Source: Endotrypanum monterogeii (taxonomy: Eukaryota; Euglenozoa; Kinetoplastea; Trypanosomatida; Trypanosomatidae). Taken from it: a DNA stretch of 64,000 bases. The stretch covers positions 646,793-710,792 of the forward strand of contig CM007317.1 in the NCBI GenBank assembly GCA_000333855.2. Reading direction: 5' to 3'. Under the pieces are notes generated by a model. It was given only the letters and a program-made list of their open reading frames with translations, ran no database searches and was not told where the DNA came from. This document shows, in pieces, positions 18,079 through 27,420 of the stretch. The translations under genes and the position numbers were made by a program. The first letter of the stretch is position 1. Each line of letters begins with the position of its first letter.

Positions 18079-21000
18079 ATGGCGGCCACAATGACACGCA
18101 GGGTTCGCCAACGGCAGGACCTGCATAGTACGCCGTCGTTCGAGCGGGACATGAACGATATCGCGGCACATGACCTATACGAGCAGCTTCTGCTCAACAG
18201 TATTCGCGGTGGCAGCGACCCGAACGCGAAGGCAGAGGTGGAGGTCTATGAGGGCTATGTGGAGCCGAGCTACGATCCAGTGAAGGGGGCGAAAGTTGCT
18301 GCCATTCATCAGCAGGTTATTCAGGAAATATATAAAGAACGCGAGGTCATCATTCGCACATTACGCTCCTCTGAGGAGCACCGTGAGCTCTCTGCCTTCG
18401 ACCAGCTCCTGCTCGAGACGGAGTACTACACTGGTGTTCGGGAGTGGAAGGGTCCATCGGCTCGCAGTCGCCTGTATCGTCACTCCAGCCGAGACGAGGA
18501 GGGGTCGACAGGTTTGGACATGATGCACCTGACGGAGACTCCTTCCTATATACGGGGTAAACTGCGGCAGTATCAAATTGAGGGCGTCAATTGGTTGCTC
18601 GGTCTCTTTTCGCGCGGCGTGAATGGGATATTGGCGGACGAGATGGGACTCGGCAAAACTTTTCAGACTATTGCCACCATCGCGTACCTCAAATTTACCG
18701 TGGGGATGCCCGGCCCGCATCTGGTCGTCTGCCCGAAGTCTGTGATGGGCAATTGGTACCGAGAGTTCAAACACTGGTGTCCTGGATTATCTGTGTATAA
18801 GTTCCACGCTCCTAGCGATATTCGTTCAAGCATCGTCAAAGCGCATCTCCACCCGATTGATCGCATCAAGTACGACGTCATTGTGACGACTTTTGAGATG
18901 GTGTTGGACGAGCTCAGCTTGTTTAAGTCCATTGCCTGGCAGTACTTGATTGTCGACGAGGCGCACAAGCTGAAGAACGAGGAGGGTCGTGCGCATACCG
19001 CGCTTGACTCGCTGCAGACGTCGCGCCGGCTCATCATCACCGGCACGCCTCTGCAAAACAATCTCAAGGAGTTGTGGGCACTGTTGCACTTTCTGGCGCC
19101 ACGGCTGTTCAGCGACTCGGAGTCGTTTGACACGTGGTTCGATACCGTGTCAGGTCAGCAGGATGCCAACGTCATGTCAAACCTTCACAAGATTCTCGCC
19201 CCTCTCATGATCCGCCGCCTCAAGGCGGATGTGAGTACCGGCATTCCCCCGAAAAAGGAGATTTATGTCTCGTGCCAGCTCTCAAAGAAGCAGAGGGAGT
19301 GGTACATGAACGTCCTCGCGAAGGACGCTGAGGTGTTGAACAAGGCTGGCGGCAGCGTTGCTTCGCTGGCTAATGTGATGATGAGCCTGCGCAAGGTGAT
19401 AAATCATCCATACCTGATGGACGGCGGCGAGGAAGGACCGCCGTTTATCACGGATGAAAAGCTGGTACGCTCCAGCGGCAAGATGATCATACTGGATAAG
19501 CTGCTGCACCGGCTGAAAATGGATGCCGGGGGCAAGCACAAGGTGCTCATATTCTCACAGTTCACCTCGATGCTTAACATTCTGGAGGACTATTGCAACA
19601 TGCGCAGATTCATGTACTGTCGAATCGATGGCAACACTAGCGGCTACGACAGAGATTCCCAGATGGCTTCCTTCAACTCTCCCACCAGCGACTACTTCAT
19701 TTTTCTGCTTTCTACCCGTGCTGGCGGCCTTGGTATCAATCTACAGGCTGCAAACCACGTCATTCTGTACGACTCTGATTGGAACCCGCAGATGGATCTC
19801 CAGGCTCAAGATCGCGCGCATCGCATAGGTCAAAAGCGCAGCGTGCGCGTGTACCGCTTTGTCACGGATGGTACCCTTGAGGAGAGGATGTACCGCCGTG
19901 CCATGAAGAAACTGTACCTAGATGCCGTGGTTGTGCAGCAAGGCCGCATGCAGTCCAAAGCCACAAATCAGGCGTCGAAGGAGGAGCTGCTGTCCATGAT
20001 AAAGTTTGGCGCCGAGGAGATTTTCAAAACACGTCACGAGGACGTCACAGAGGCTGATATCGATCGCCTGCTCGATGAGGGTGAGGCGATCTCGAGCAAG
20101 TTAACCAGCGAGGCCAAACAGCAAGTTCAAATGTCTCTCGCTAGCTTCCAGCTAGGCGCGGAGGAGGCAAACATCTACGACTTTGAAGGTGTGAGCTATA
20201 AGTCTGGGGCAGAGTCGCGCATATTGCACCTCAAGCTGAGCTCTCCGGTCAGCCAGGCAGACTTGCACGTGCAATGTTCGCAATACGGGGAGGTGATCAA
20301 GACCGTCTTACACCCCAACCTTGAGGAGGCGCTGGTGTACTTTCGTTCCACAAGTGGCGCTATGGAGGCGAAGGCGAAGCTTCCTTACGAATCATACTTT
20401 GCTAGTCGAGACTCGCAGACAGTCGTTGCGAACGATATTATTGCAGAGTGCATCGGCATGGGTGAGAAGCTGGGCCGTGGCCACCGCGTGCGTGAGCCGG
20501 TGCAGTTCTTCTCCATGGCGGATGTGGAGGTTATGCAAAAAAAAGCCACCAAAGCACCGCCGCTGAAGCTACCTAAACTCCCCAAGTTTTATCCGTACCA
20601 GCTCTACAATGTGAAGAGGCTGACAGAGCTGCACAACACAGAGGTGGCGCTGATGGTCCGAAATTGGAAGCGAAAGTACGAGGAGAATGACGTGCAGAAA
20701 GGAAAGGAACAAAGTGGAGCGGTGACGTCTGACGGGGCAAACGACACGGTCAAACCCGAGGACGAGGATGAGCTCCTGACGGAGGTAGAGCAAGAGGAGC
20801 GAGAGCGGCTGCTGAGCGAAGGCTTCCCGACATGGACCTTTTCGGAGTACCGCTCAGTAGTTTCTGCCCTTAGCAGCGGTCAGATGGACCTCACGGACTA
20901 CGCGGCCATTGCTGCCGTTGTGGGACCAACCAAGACGGTGGGTGAGGTGCGTGACTATGTGGTCGCATTGCTGGAGCGCGGCGAGCAGTGCATCAAAAAA

Positions 21001-21381
21001 TTTTCCTTCGTTGAAGAGCGCATCAATAAGGCACAGAAGAGACGAGCAGAGAAAGAAAACGTCTTCAAGGCAGCAAAGTGGAAGGTGGAGATGTGCGAGT
21101 GTCCAGAGAAGGATCTCATCTTCAAGAAACGAGGGAACGCAGCACTGGACCGGGAGATCTTTCTCATGGCGTACGAGAGTGGGTTCAAGGCAGAAGGCAC
21201 CAGCGAGCTGGTGCGTAGTCGACCTCAGCACATCTTCAATGTCTGGTATCAGTCGCGCCCTGAGAACTTTTTTAGTCAGCGCTTGCATACGTTGATGAGG
21301 TCCGTACTGCGTGAGTGGGAGAAGCCGGTGGATGATGAGGACGTCATGCCCAGTAAGAGGCGCCGTCGTCTGGAAATATGA
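18079..21381 (+). CDS. ISWI: ISWI chromatin-remodelling ATPase, 1100 aa
   Basis: ISWI slides nucleosomes using ATP; in trypanosomes it is linked to silencing and transcription boundaries. The SNF2 ATPase spans about residues 155-640. It shows ILADEMGLGKTFQTIA (187-200), VDEAHKLKNEEGR (DEAH at 293-296), TGTPLQNNLKELW, STRAGGLGINLQAA and the arginine finger in QAQDRAHRIGQ. FEGVSY near 700 corresponds to the [YF]-x-F-E-G-x-x-Y segment that follows the ATPase in other ISWI proteins. About 712-772 is an RRM-like insertion (see findings). HAND (about 795-870), SANT (about 915-965) and SLIDE (about 990-1085, ALDREIFLMAYESGF) follow. The C-terminus is basic (SKRRRRLEI). The start at 18,079 precedes a basic N-terminal tail. 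Confidence 0.93.
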   Translation: MAATMTRRVRQRQDLHSTPSFERDMNDIAAHDLYEQLLLNSIRGGSDPNAKAEVEVYEGYVEPSYDPVKGAKVAAIHQQVIQEIYKEREVIIRTLRSSEEHRELSAFDQLLLETEYYTGVREWKGPSARSRLYRHSSRDEEGSTGLDMMHLTETPSYIRGKLRQYQIEGVNWLLGLFSRGVNGILADEMGLGKTFQTIATIAYLKFTVGMPGPHLVVCPKSVMGNWYREFKHWCPGLSVYKFHAPSDIRSSIVKAHLHPIDRIKYDVIVTTFEMVLDELSLFKSIAWQYLIVDEAHKLKNEEGRAHTALDSLQTSRRLIITGTPLQNNLKELWALLHFLAPRLFSDSESFDTWFDTVSGQQDANVMSNLHKILAPLMIRRLKADVSTGIPPKKEIYVSCQLSKKQREWYMNVLAKDAEVLNKAGGSVASLANVMMSLRKVINHPYLMDGGEEGPPFITDEKLVRSSGKMIILDKLLHRLKMDAGGKHKVLIFSQFTSMLNILEDYCNMRRFMYCRIDGNTSGYDRDSQMASFNSPTSDYFIFLLSTRAGGLGINLQAANHVILYDSDWNPQMDLQAQDRAHRIGQKRSVRVYRFVTDGTLEERMYRRAMKKLYLDAVVVQQGRMQSKATNQASKEELLSMIKFGAEEIFKTRHEDVTEADIDRLLDEGEAISSKLTSEAKQQVQMSLASFQLGAEEANIYDFEGVSYKSGAESRILHLKLSSPVSQADLHVQCSQYGEVIKTVLHPNLEEALVYFRSTSGAMEAKAKLPYESYFASRDSQTVVANDIIAECIGMGEKLGRGHRVREPVQFFSMADVEVMQKKATKAPPLKLPKLPKFYPYQLYNVKRLTELHNTEVALMVRNWKRKYEENDVQKGKEQSGAVTSDGANDTVKPEDEDELLTEVEQEERERLLSEGFPTWTFSEYRSVVSALSSGQMDLTDYAAIAAVVGPTKTVGEVRDYVVALLERGEQCIKKFSFVEERINKAQKRRAEKENVFKAAKWKVEMCECPEKDLIFKKRGNAALDREIFLMAYESGFKAEGTSELVRSRPQHIFNVWYQSRPENFFSQRLHTLMRSVLREWEKPVDDEDVMPSKRRRRLEI

Positions 21382-21798
21382 AACTGCAGCTTCCCCTTTT
21401 CTCTCACTATCATTTTGCGTGTTTCCTCGGGTCACTAGGGACGAACCTGACTCAGACATCAGTCTTAGCCCGCGGAAACAACATCTGACGATATTTATCA
21501 CTGCTTGCCTGTTTCGATGGGCCCTCCTTTTTTCCCTTCTCGTGCATCGCTCCGGTGTCTTTTTTTTTTTTTAGCACTGAACAAAAGTTAAAAAAAAAAG
21601 TTACGTGAACATTATTTAAATAATTTACAAATGACACACCCGCGCGTGTCTCCGTTTGTTACTGCTTATCATTCGCGTGCGTGCCTACACGCGTGGAATG
21701 ATGCATACATGTCTGTGTGTATGTGTGTGTGTGTGTGCTTGTATATCATTTTATTTTTGTCTGCACGTTTCTCCTCTCCTTTTCCCCAGCAATTGGGA

Positions 21799-21829
21799 TG
21801 GGGGGGGAGGGGAGGGGAGGAGGGGGAGG
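21799..21829 (+). repeat. G-rich tract with quadruplex potential
   Basis: Runs of G8, G4, G4, G2 and G5 separated by single A residues meet the usual four-run rule for a G-quadruplex on the plus strand. Confidence 0.7.
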
Positions 21830-21869
21830 TTCACAGCGATCCTCTTCTTTGGGAGAGAGGAGACTCCTG

Positions 21870-22230
21870 CGACCTGGTGCTCCTTCTTTCTTGCCGATGC
21901 CGGTAGCTGGGGGCGTCAGTGGCGGATCCACGCACCTACAGTGCAGCAATTTTAGTGAGACCCATCGCTGATGACAACTTCGGTCATGTAGTTGGTGGTG
22001 GCGCACTGGGTTCATCTGTGAAGGTACATTGGCTTGCACCATCCGTCCGGCAGGGGGACTGTTTACCTCCACTGGAGCTCATCTCGGCCAGCGTTCACTT
22101 CCATTTCATGGAAAGGTGTAGTCTCCCCGAAATATATACTGGGTGGTGGTGGGGTTAACGAGGGCGGCTATGAGGCAATTTTTTGGAGTGTGTGGGGTTG
22201 CTGGTACTTCGACCCGGATGCACTGACCAG
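21870..22230 (+). repeat. 361-bp direct repeat, copy 1
   Basis: Matches 22,263-22,623 at a constant offset of 393 bases with only three mismatches that I found (21,934, 21,938 and 22,119). It contains two small hairpin-forming segments (ATGAC/GTCAT near 21,970-21,990 and TTCCAT/ATGGAA near 22,100-22,115). It has no start-to-stop reading frame of note; the longest shared frame begins with GTG and the mismatches change amino acids. Confidence 0.95.
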
Positions 22231-22262
22231 NNNNNNNNNNNNNNNNNNNNNNNNNNNNNNNN
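22231..22262. other. Assembly gap, 32 N
   Basis: Thirty-two unknown bases sit exactly between the two repeat copies. The size is probably nominal and further copies may be missing. Confidence 0.98.
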
Positions 22263-22623
22263 CGACCTGGTGCTCCTTCTTTCTTGCCGATGCCGGTAGC
22301 TGGGGGCGTCAGTGGCGGATCCACGCCCCTCCAGTGCAGCAATTTTAGTGAGACCCATCGCTGATGACAACTTCGGTCATGTAGTTGGTGGTGGCGCACT
22401 GGGTTCATCTGTGAAGGTACATTGGCTTGCACCATCCGTCCGGCAGGGGGACTGTTTACCTCCACTGGAGCTCATCTCGGCCAGCGTTCACTTCCATTTC
22501 ATGGAAAGGTGGAGTCTCCCCGAAATATATACTGGGTGGTGGTGGGGTTAACGAGGGCGGCTATGAGGCAATTTTTTGGAGTGTGTGGGGTTGCTGGTAC
22601 TTCGACCCGGATGCACTGACCAG
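22263..22623 (+). repeat. 361-bp direct repeat, copy 2
   Basis: Second copy of the element at 21,870. Downstream sequence (from 22,624) is unique in the window. Confidence 0.95.
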
Positions 22624-23872
22624 GCCAGTGGGTTGTCATTGCTTGGCCGCGTCTGTGTACTGCTGCTTTGCACCTCGCTGTGAGACTGTGGAGAGGAGAG
22701 GGTGGGATGTGAGGGGGAGTTAGAGGGGAGGACGGTGATGAACTCTCGGATATTGTTCTATGACGTATTGTGCGGGGTTGCAGTGTGGGGAAGAAATGTG
22801 TTTTGCTTCTGATTTTCTCTTCTTCGAACCGCCCCGAAAGTGTTTCGTCATTCTTATTTGTGTCATTCATTTCTTGTCGGTCCACCCCCATCGCTTCCGT
22901 CGTCCCCGATGGTGGGGCCCGGAAGCGGTTCTGGTGAGGAGGGACTATACCTAAAGCACTGAAATTAGCTTGACGGAACCTGACACCATTTTTATTTTTG
23001 TCAGACGTCACCCGTCAAGGGGCGAGTAGGTAGGTGTGAGTCTCCTCCAGCCGACAAGTGCTTCCCAAACTCGATTCCTCCTCTCTTAATTTATCAAAGC
23101 TAGGAAAGGAAGGATCTGTACACATCAGGAGAGAGGCTACTGTTGCCTAGCTCTGCTGCCTTCGTCCCCCACCCTGCAGCTCATTTGCCACGAGTCGTGC
23201 AAAGAAAGGGATCTTGTCTTAGGCAGCTACGCCGGACAAACAAAAAAAAGAGGAAAGACCTTTAATCTTTGTGAAATGTGCACGTAACTAGAACAAAGGG
23301 AGTTACCTCCCCGATTAAAGCCGCAGCGTAGGTCTTGGTGAGGAATAATACGCGCTTCCAAGGCGTAGCTAAGTCGATATATCTGCCAGCGCAACTGGGA
23401 GATATGTCGGGGGCAAACTACCGCGGGAGTGGTTCTCGCTGATCCCACGGTTCGATATTCTCTTTTGGATGCTTCTTGTCCCTCCTCTACTTTGGTGGAT
23501 GCACGTCTCATGCGCATCTGTTGTGTACGATGATCCTCCTTTCTTTTTACATTCCATTGCTTCGTTATGTTCTTATTTTTATTTTCATATTCCACTTTCT
23601 CTCCCTTTGCGTGCCCTGTGCACCTTTTTCTCTGTCAATCCTTTTCTTCACACTTCTCCTCCCATGCGGGGTTGTGACGGGTGATGTGTGGTGAGTGGGT
23701 AACACAACCTACATGATTGATAATACGACATTTCCCTCCACATCAATCTCGAATCATTCTCTCCTACAAAAAGAAAAAAACACGCACATTCATCCGAGCG
23801 ATTGATTGCTTTTTTTTTCTCCGAAGCTTTGCGGAAGGAAAATCAAATCAAATATCCTTCTCACGCACACAC

Positions 23873-23898
23873 TATATATATATATATATATATATATA
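23873..23898. repeat. TA dinucleotide repeat
   Basis: Thirteen TA units by direct reading, 52 bases before a longer TA tract. Confidence 0.95.
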
Positions 23899-23949
23899 AC
23901 AAAGAACGAATTACTAAGCTACGTAAACAAACGAACTACCCACCCAGAA

Positions 23950-23950
<1 letters not shown>

Positions 23951-23990
<40 letters not shown>
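23951..23990. repeat. TA dinucleotide repeat
   Basis: Twenty uninterrupted TA units, the longest microsatellite in the window and a likely polymorphic site. Confidence 0.95.
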
Positions 23991-23993
<3 letters not shown>

Positions 23994-25512
23994 TGACTGC
24001 TTCTTTCCAATTCGTCTTTTTTTCTTGGCATTGTCGCTGTAGGTGCTGTTACAGCTGTACGCTTTTTTTTTTTCTCGTGCGTTTGTGAATGAGTGTGGTG
24101 CTAGATTCCATTTTTCGTTTTATTGAATACCTCGTCTGGGTACTTACAGCGCTACATATTTCTCTTCTATTTCCCCCACTTGTCTCAAGACGCTTGCCGC
24201 TCTGCGTTTTTTTTTTTTCGGATCCCTTAGCCGTGATCTCCATCTTGTAATTTCCTTTGCCTTTGTTGGTGTTTCTGTGTCACTTCACTTACCCACTACG
24301 ACCAGAACCTCTTGCATTGCGCTCACCCTCACCCTCACCCTCATCCTCACTTTCTGCTCCTCCTTTTCTTTCCTTCTGTTTTTCCCAGAGTGTATCCGAG
24401 TGGATTTCTCTCTCTTCCTCTTGGAGGTCTGCTTGTTGACTTCGAGTGTGTTTGCGTGTGTTTGTACCTCTGTATGTAGAGCTCTAGAAACTACTTCTAA
24501 GTTTGTGATTTTTTATTTTAGTTTTTTTTTTTTTTTTACACGCGTTGATTTTGCTGTTGTCTCTAGCTGAGCTTTGCTCGATTTCCCTGCTTCTCTCGCG
24601 CTCTCTTTCCGTGTGTGGTGGTGTTTGTGTTTGTGTGTCTGCGAGCGTAAAATCGAGGGCTTATATATTGGGCATACCGAGTAACAAGAACAAGAAGACG
24701 GGTTTATCACTTCCCTCCCTCCCCTTATTCTCTCTTCATCTCTTCCCCACCAGCACTTACCACAACCGCCACTACCTCCTCCTTCTGCCTGAGACGAACG
24801 GTGGACAACCACAAGACACTGACCTCTTTCACTATTTTGTAAATCATATTTCTATGTGCCTGCACGTGTATGTGTGAGTGTGTGTATCTCTGCACATGTG
24901 CAAGTGCTCTCATCTTGTTGGAAGTACAACCGATTTTCGCATTTTCTTAGTACGACGATTTTCTTATTTCTTCCCCCTCTCCCTCTGACGCGATTCCACG
25001 CTTCGCTTACCGTGGTCTAATTTCTGTTTGTGTTGCGTCGCCCTTTTCACCAGTACCACTGACTTTCCTTACTTTGTTTAGTTGTAGCTCATCCCTCAAA
25101 AAAAAAAAAATCAACCAGGGGGTGGGACGTACAACATACGCACACTGGTGTCTGCGGTGCCATATCGTTCAATACACCAGGGATAGCGAAACAAAACAAA
25201 TTTCATTTTTTCCGCGCTCCTGGCGAGATTTTTTATTTTCTCGGCGTGTTTTTGAGAGGCGCCTAGGTTGCGCTGCACTCTCATTTTGTGTCTTTGTGCA
25301 TGTCTGTGTTGGTGCATTCTATTACACGCTCAACAGGGCTTTACATCCATTGTTGTCTGTACACAAGGTACCACACGTTGCAAGTTCGTGTTGCTGTTTA
25401 GCTTGGTGTCGAGCGGCCTCTCGATTGCTCTGTTTTTGACTTCTATCGGATCCCTGCACACTGCAGCAGGGTCTTTTATTTTCTAATAGAAACATATCCA
25501 GACGTGCCAAGG

Positions 25513-27420
25513 ATGGATGCCAATGCCATTAAGGAGAGTGGGGACGTGTCGGCGAAGGCCGTGCCCAAGAAGCTGATTGGAGGCCACATCGAGATCCGTC
25601 ACGTGCTCGGGGTTGGGGGGTTCGGCAAGGTCTACAGTGCATACGATACAGCGAAGAAGGTGCCCGTGGCGGTGAAGATAATCGACAAGGCGCTGGTTCA
25701 GAGAAGCGGCATTCAATCTTATGTGGAGCGCGAGGTTGAGATGATGCGCAAGATGAAAAATCCGCATGTGGTGCGTCTTCTAGAGGCCATCGAGACATCC
25801 AAGGCGTACAACCTGGTCATGGAGCTCGCACCGAATGGGGAGCTGTTCGACAAAATAGTGAATGTAGAGCGTTTTGACGAGAAAACGGCGCGCAACTACT
25901 TCCAGCAACTCATTTGCGCGGTGCACTACTGCCACCGCATGAACATCGTCCACCGTGACCTGAAGGCGGAGAATTTGCTCCTCGGCCCGGACAACGTACT
26001 GAAGGTGTGTGACTTCGGACTCTCCCGCTACACAAAGGAGGGCGAGTCCTTTAATGACCACGCTGTGCTCTTCACCTCACTCGCAGGCAGCATCGACTAC
26101 CAGGCGCCCGAGGTCCTCAAGGAAGGGGGGTACAAGGGAGGCTCCTGCGACCTGTGGAGCTGCGGATGCGTTCTGTTTTTTATGCTCTGTGGCTACCTTC
26201 CTTTCACCGATCGGACAGACGGGCTGACACGCAAGCGCATTTTGAGCTGCCAATACAACAAGAAAAATCGCTACCTTTCAGAGGAGGCCTCCGATCTCAT
26301 CGGACATCTGCTCAACCCCTCCCCCCCCGCACGCTACACCACGTCGGACGTGATTCAGCACCCGTGGTTCCGCGTGGGTCTCGATCCTGATATGTTCCCG
26401 GATGAGTGTACAGATCCGGCACCGATGAGCCCACTTGGCAGCGGCGAGTTCATCCAGCGCGCCTTTACACCTCAGGTGAACCCTGCCAGCTTTGCTGCAT
26501 CTCCTTCGCCTACCACCTCCAAGGCCGATGAAATGCACCAGGCATTCCAGAGTTGCAACATTAACGGCGACGGCTTCCTCAGCAAGCGAGAGGTGCGCGA
26601 CGCCCTCATAAAGCTGAACGGCGGTCATCAAGTGACAGAGCAGGAGGTGAGAGATTTTATGAGCAACTTTCAGGTGGATACCGAGGGCCGCATCACAGAG
26701 GAGGAGTTTGTGATGGGGTGGACAAGGCATCAGAACGACCTCGGCTCGAAATACGACATCTCCAAGATGGCACACTTGTTTCACTACGACCTGGAAAAAG
26801 AATTCCTGAATGTAGTTCGAGTGGCCTTCGATTTGATCGACACTGAGCACTCCGGCGTCATTACCAAGGAAAGCCTCAAAAGTCTGGGATTGGGTCTGAC
26901 CGACAGTGATGCTGAGTCTGTATTTTCTTCGATGGACACGGAGGGAAAGGGTCTTTCTTCTCTCACTTTTGAGGACTTCGTAGGATTGTGCTTGAAATAT
27001 GATTTCTTTAAGAACCATCCACTCGCAATACGCTTACGTCGTTTGAATGCTTTCTTCGAGGTCACAGAGCAGGCCGCCTTCCGTGCCTCGCTTAACACCG
27101 GTTACACAGTTGCTGGCCAGCGTGAGGTGATAAAGGCGCTCCTCCTCAGCAAGCAGACATCCCTCTCAACGACTTTTGAGGAGGGAGAGGGCAATGGCTT
27201 CATCTACGGCACCTACACTGAAGAATCCAAGAGGGTGCTCGAGGTCGGTGTGCGGCTACTCCCAGCAGCGGCCGGGTATACGAAGGTGATTGCGTACCGC
27301 ATTGGCGGCAAGACAACTGACTTCCATAAATGGTTACTTGACCTGAGACGATTGATGAAGGATGAGCTTCTGCGTTGCGAAGAGGACACGGCGGTGAAGG
27401 GCGAGTCGGAGTTGATGTAA
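25513..27420 (+). CDS. CAMK-family Ser/Thr kinase with EF-hand-like repeats and KA1-like C-terminus, 635 aa
   Basis: The kinase domain spans about residues 24-280. It has GVGGFGKVY, the ATP lysine in VAVKII, HRDLKAEN (His147, Asp149), DFG at 167 and a SNF1/CAMKL-like APE region (DYQAPEVL). Two EF-hand-like pairs follow (about 335-405 and 425-495). Loop one (NINGDGFLSKRE, 349-360) is close to canonical. The other three have lost one or more calcium ligands: Gln at position 1, Ser at 12, or no Glu at 12. Residues about 500-620 end in TKVIAYRIGGKTTDFHKWLLDL, resembling a KA1 membrane/autoinhibitory domain. The combination is kinase, EF-hands, then KA1, unlike plant or apicomplexan CDPKs, which end after the EF-hands. 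GTG at 25,504 precedes the ATG at 25,513, which I use. Confidence 0.88.
   Translation: MDANAIKESGDVSAKAVPKKLIGGHIEIRHVLGVGGFGKVYSAYDTAKKVPVAVKIIDKALVQRSGIQSYVEREVEMMRKMKNPHVVRLLEAIETSKAYNLVMELAPNGELFDKIVNVERFDEKTARNYFQQLICAVHYCHRMNIVHRDLKAENLLLGPDNVLKVCDFGLSRYTKEGESFNDHAVLFTSLAGSIDYQAPEVLKEGGYKGGSCDLWSCGCVLFFMLCGYLPFTDRTDGLTRKRILSCQYNKKNRYLSEEASDLIGHLLNPSPPARYTTSDVIQHPWFRVGLDPDMFPDECTDPAPMSPLGSGEFIQRAFTPQVNPASFAASPSPTTSKADEMHQAFQSCNINGDGFLSKREVRDALIKLNGGHQVTEQEVRDFMSNFQVDTEGRITEEEFVMGWTRHQNDLGSKYDISKMAHLFHYDLEKEFLNVVRVAFDLIDTEHSGVITKESLKSLGLGLTDSDAESVFSSMDTEGKGLSSLTFEDFVGLCLKYDFFKNHPLAIRLRRLNAFFEVTEQAAFRASLNTGYTVAGQREVIKALLLSKQTSLSTTFEEGEGNGFIYGTYTEESKRVLEVGVRLLPAAAGYTKVIAYRIGGKTTDFHKWLLDLRRLMKDELLRCEEDTAVKGESELM

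Larger units (their letters stand above)
21382..25512. other. Gene-free stretch, 4.1 kb, with repeats and an assembly gap
   Basis: Contents in order: G-rich tract (about 21,799-21,829), a 361-bp sequence present twice around 32 unknown bases, C/T-rich DNA, two TA microsatellites (23,873-23,898 and 23,951-23,990), CACCCT-like short repeats (about 24,325-24,350), GT-rich and poly-T tracts. The largest open frames are below 125 codons and look like translated low-complexity sequence. No protein-coding gene is supported. Confidence 0.6.

Noticed and set aside
21919..22551. Same 79-codon frame in both copies of the 361-bp repeat
   Set aside because: It begins with GTG and has an in-frame stop just upstream; the three differences between copies change amino acids, so there is no sign of coding constraint.
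23440..23460. GGTTCGAT-like B box
   Set aside because: No acceptor stem, no A box at the right distance and no CC after the motif; not a tRNA. Other GGTTCGA matches near 7,121, 22,826 (reverse) and 63,410 (reverse) fail in the same way.
24320..24355. Telomere-like CACCCT/CCCTCA units
   Set aside because: The unit is not the kinetoplastid telomere repeat (CCCTAA) and only a few copies occur in C/T-rich DNA.
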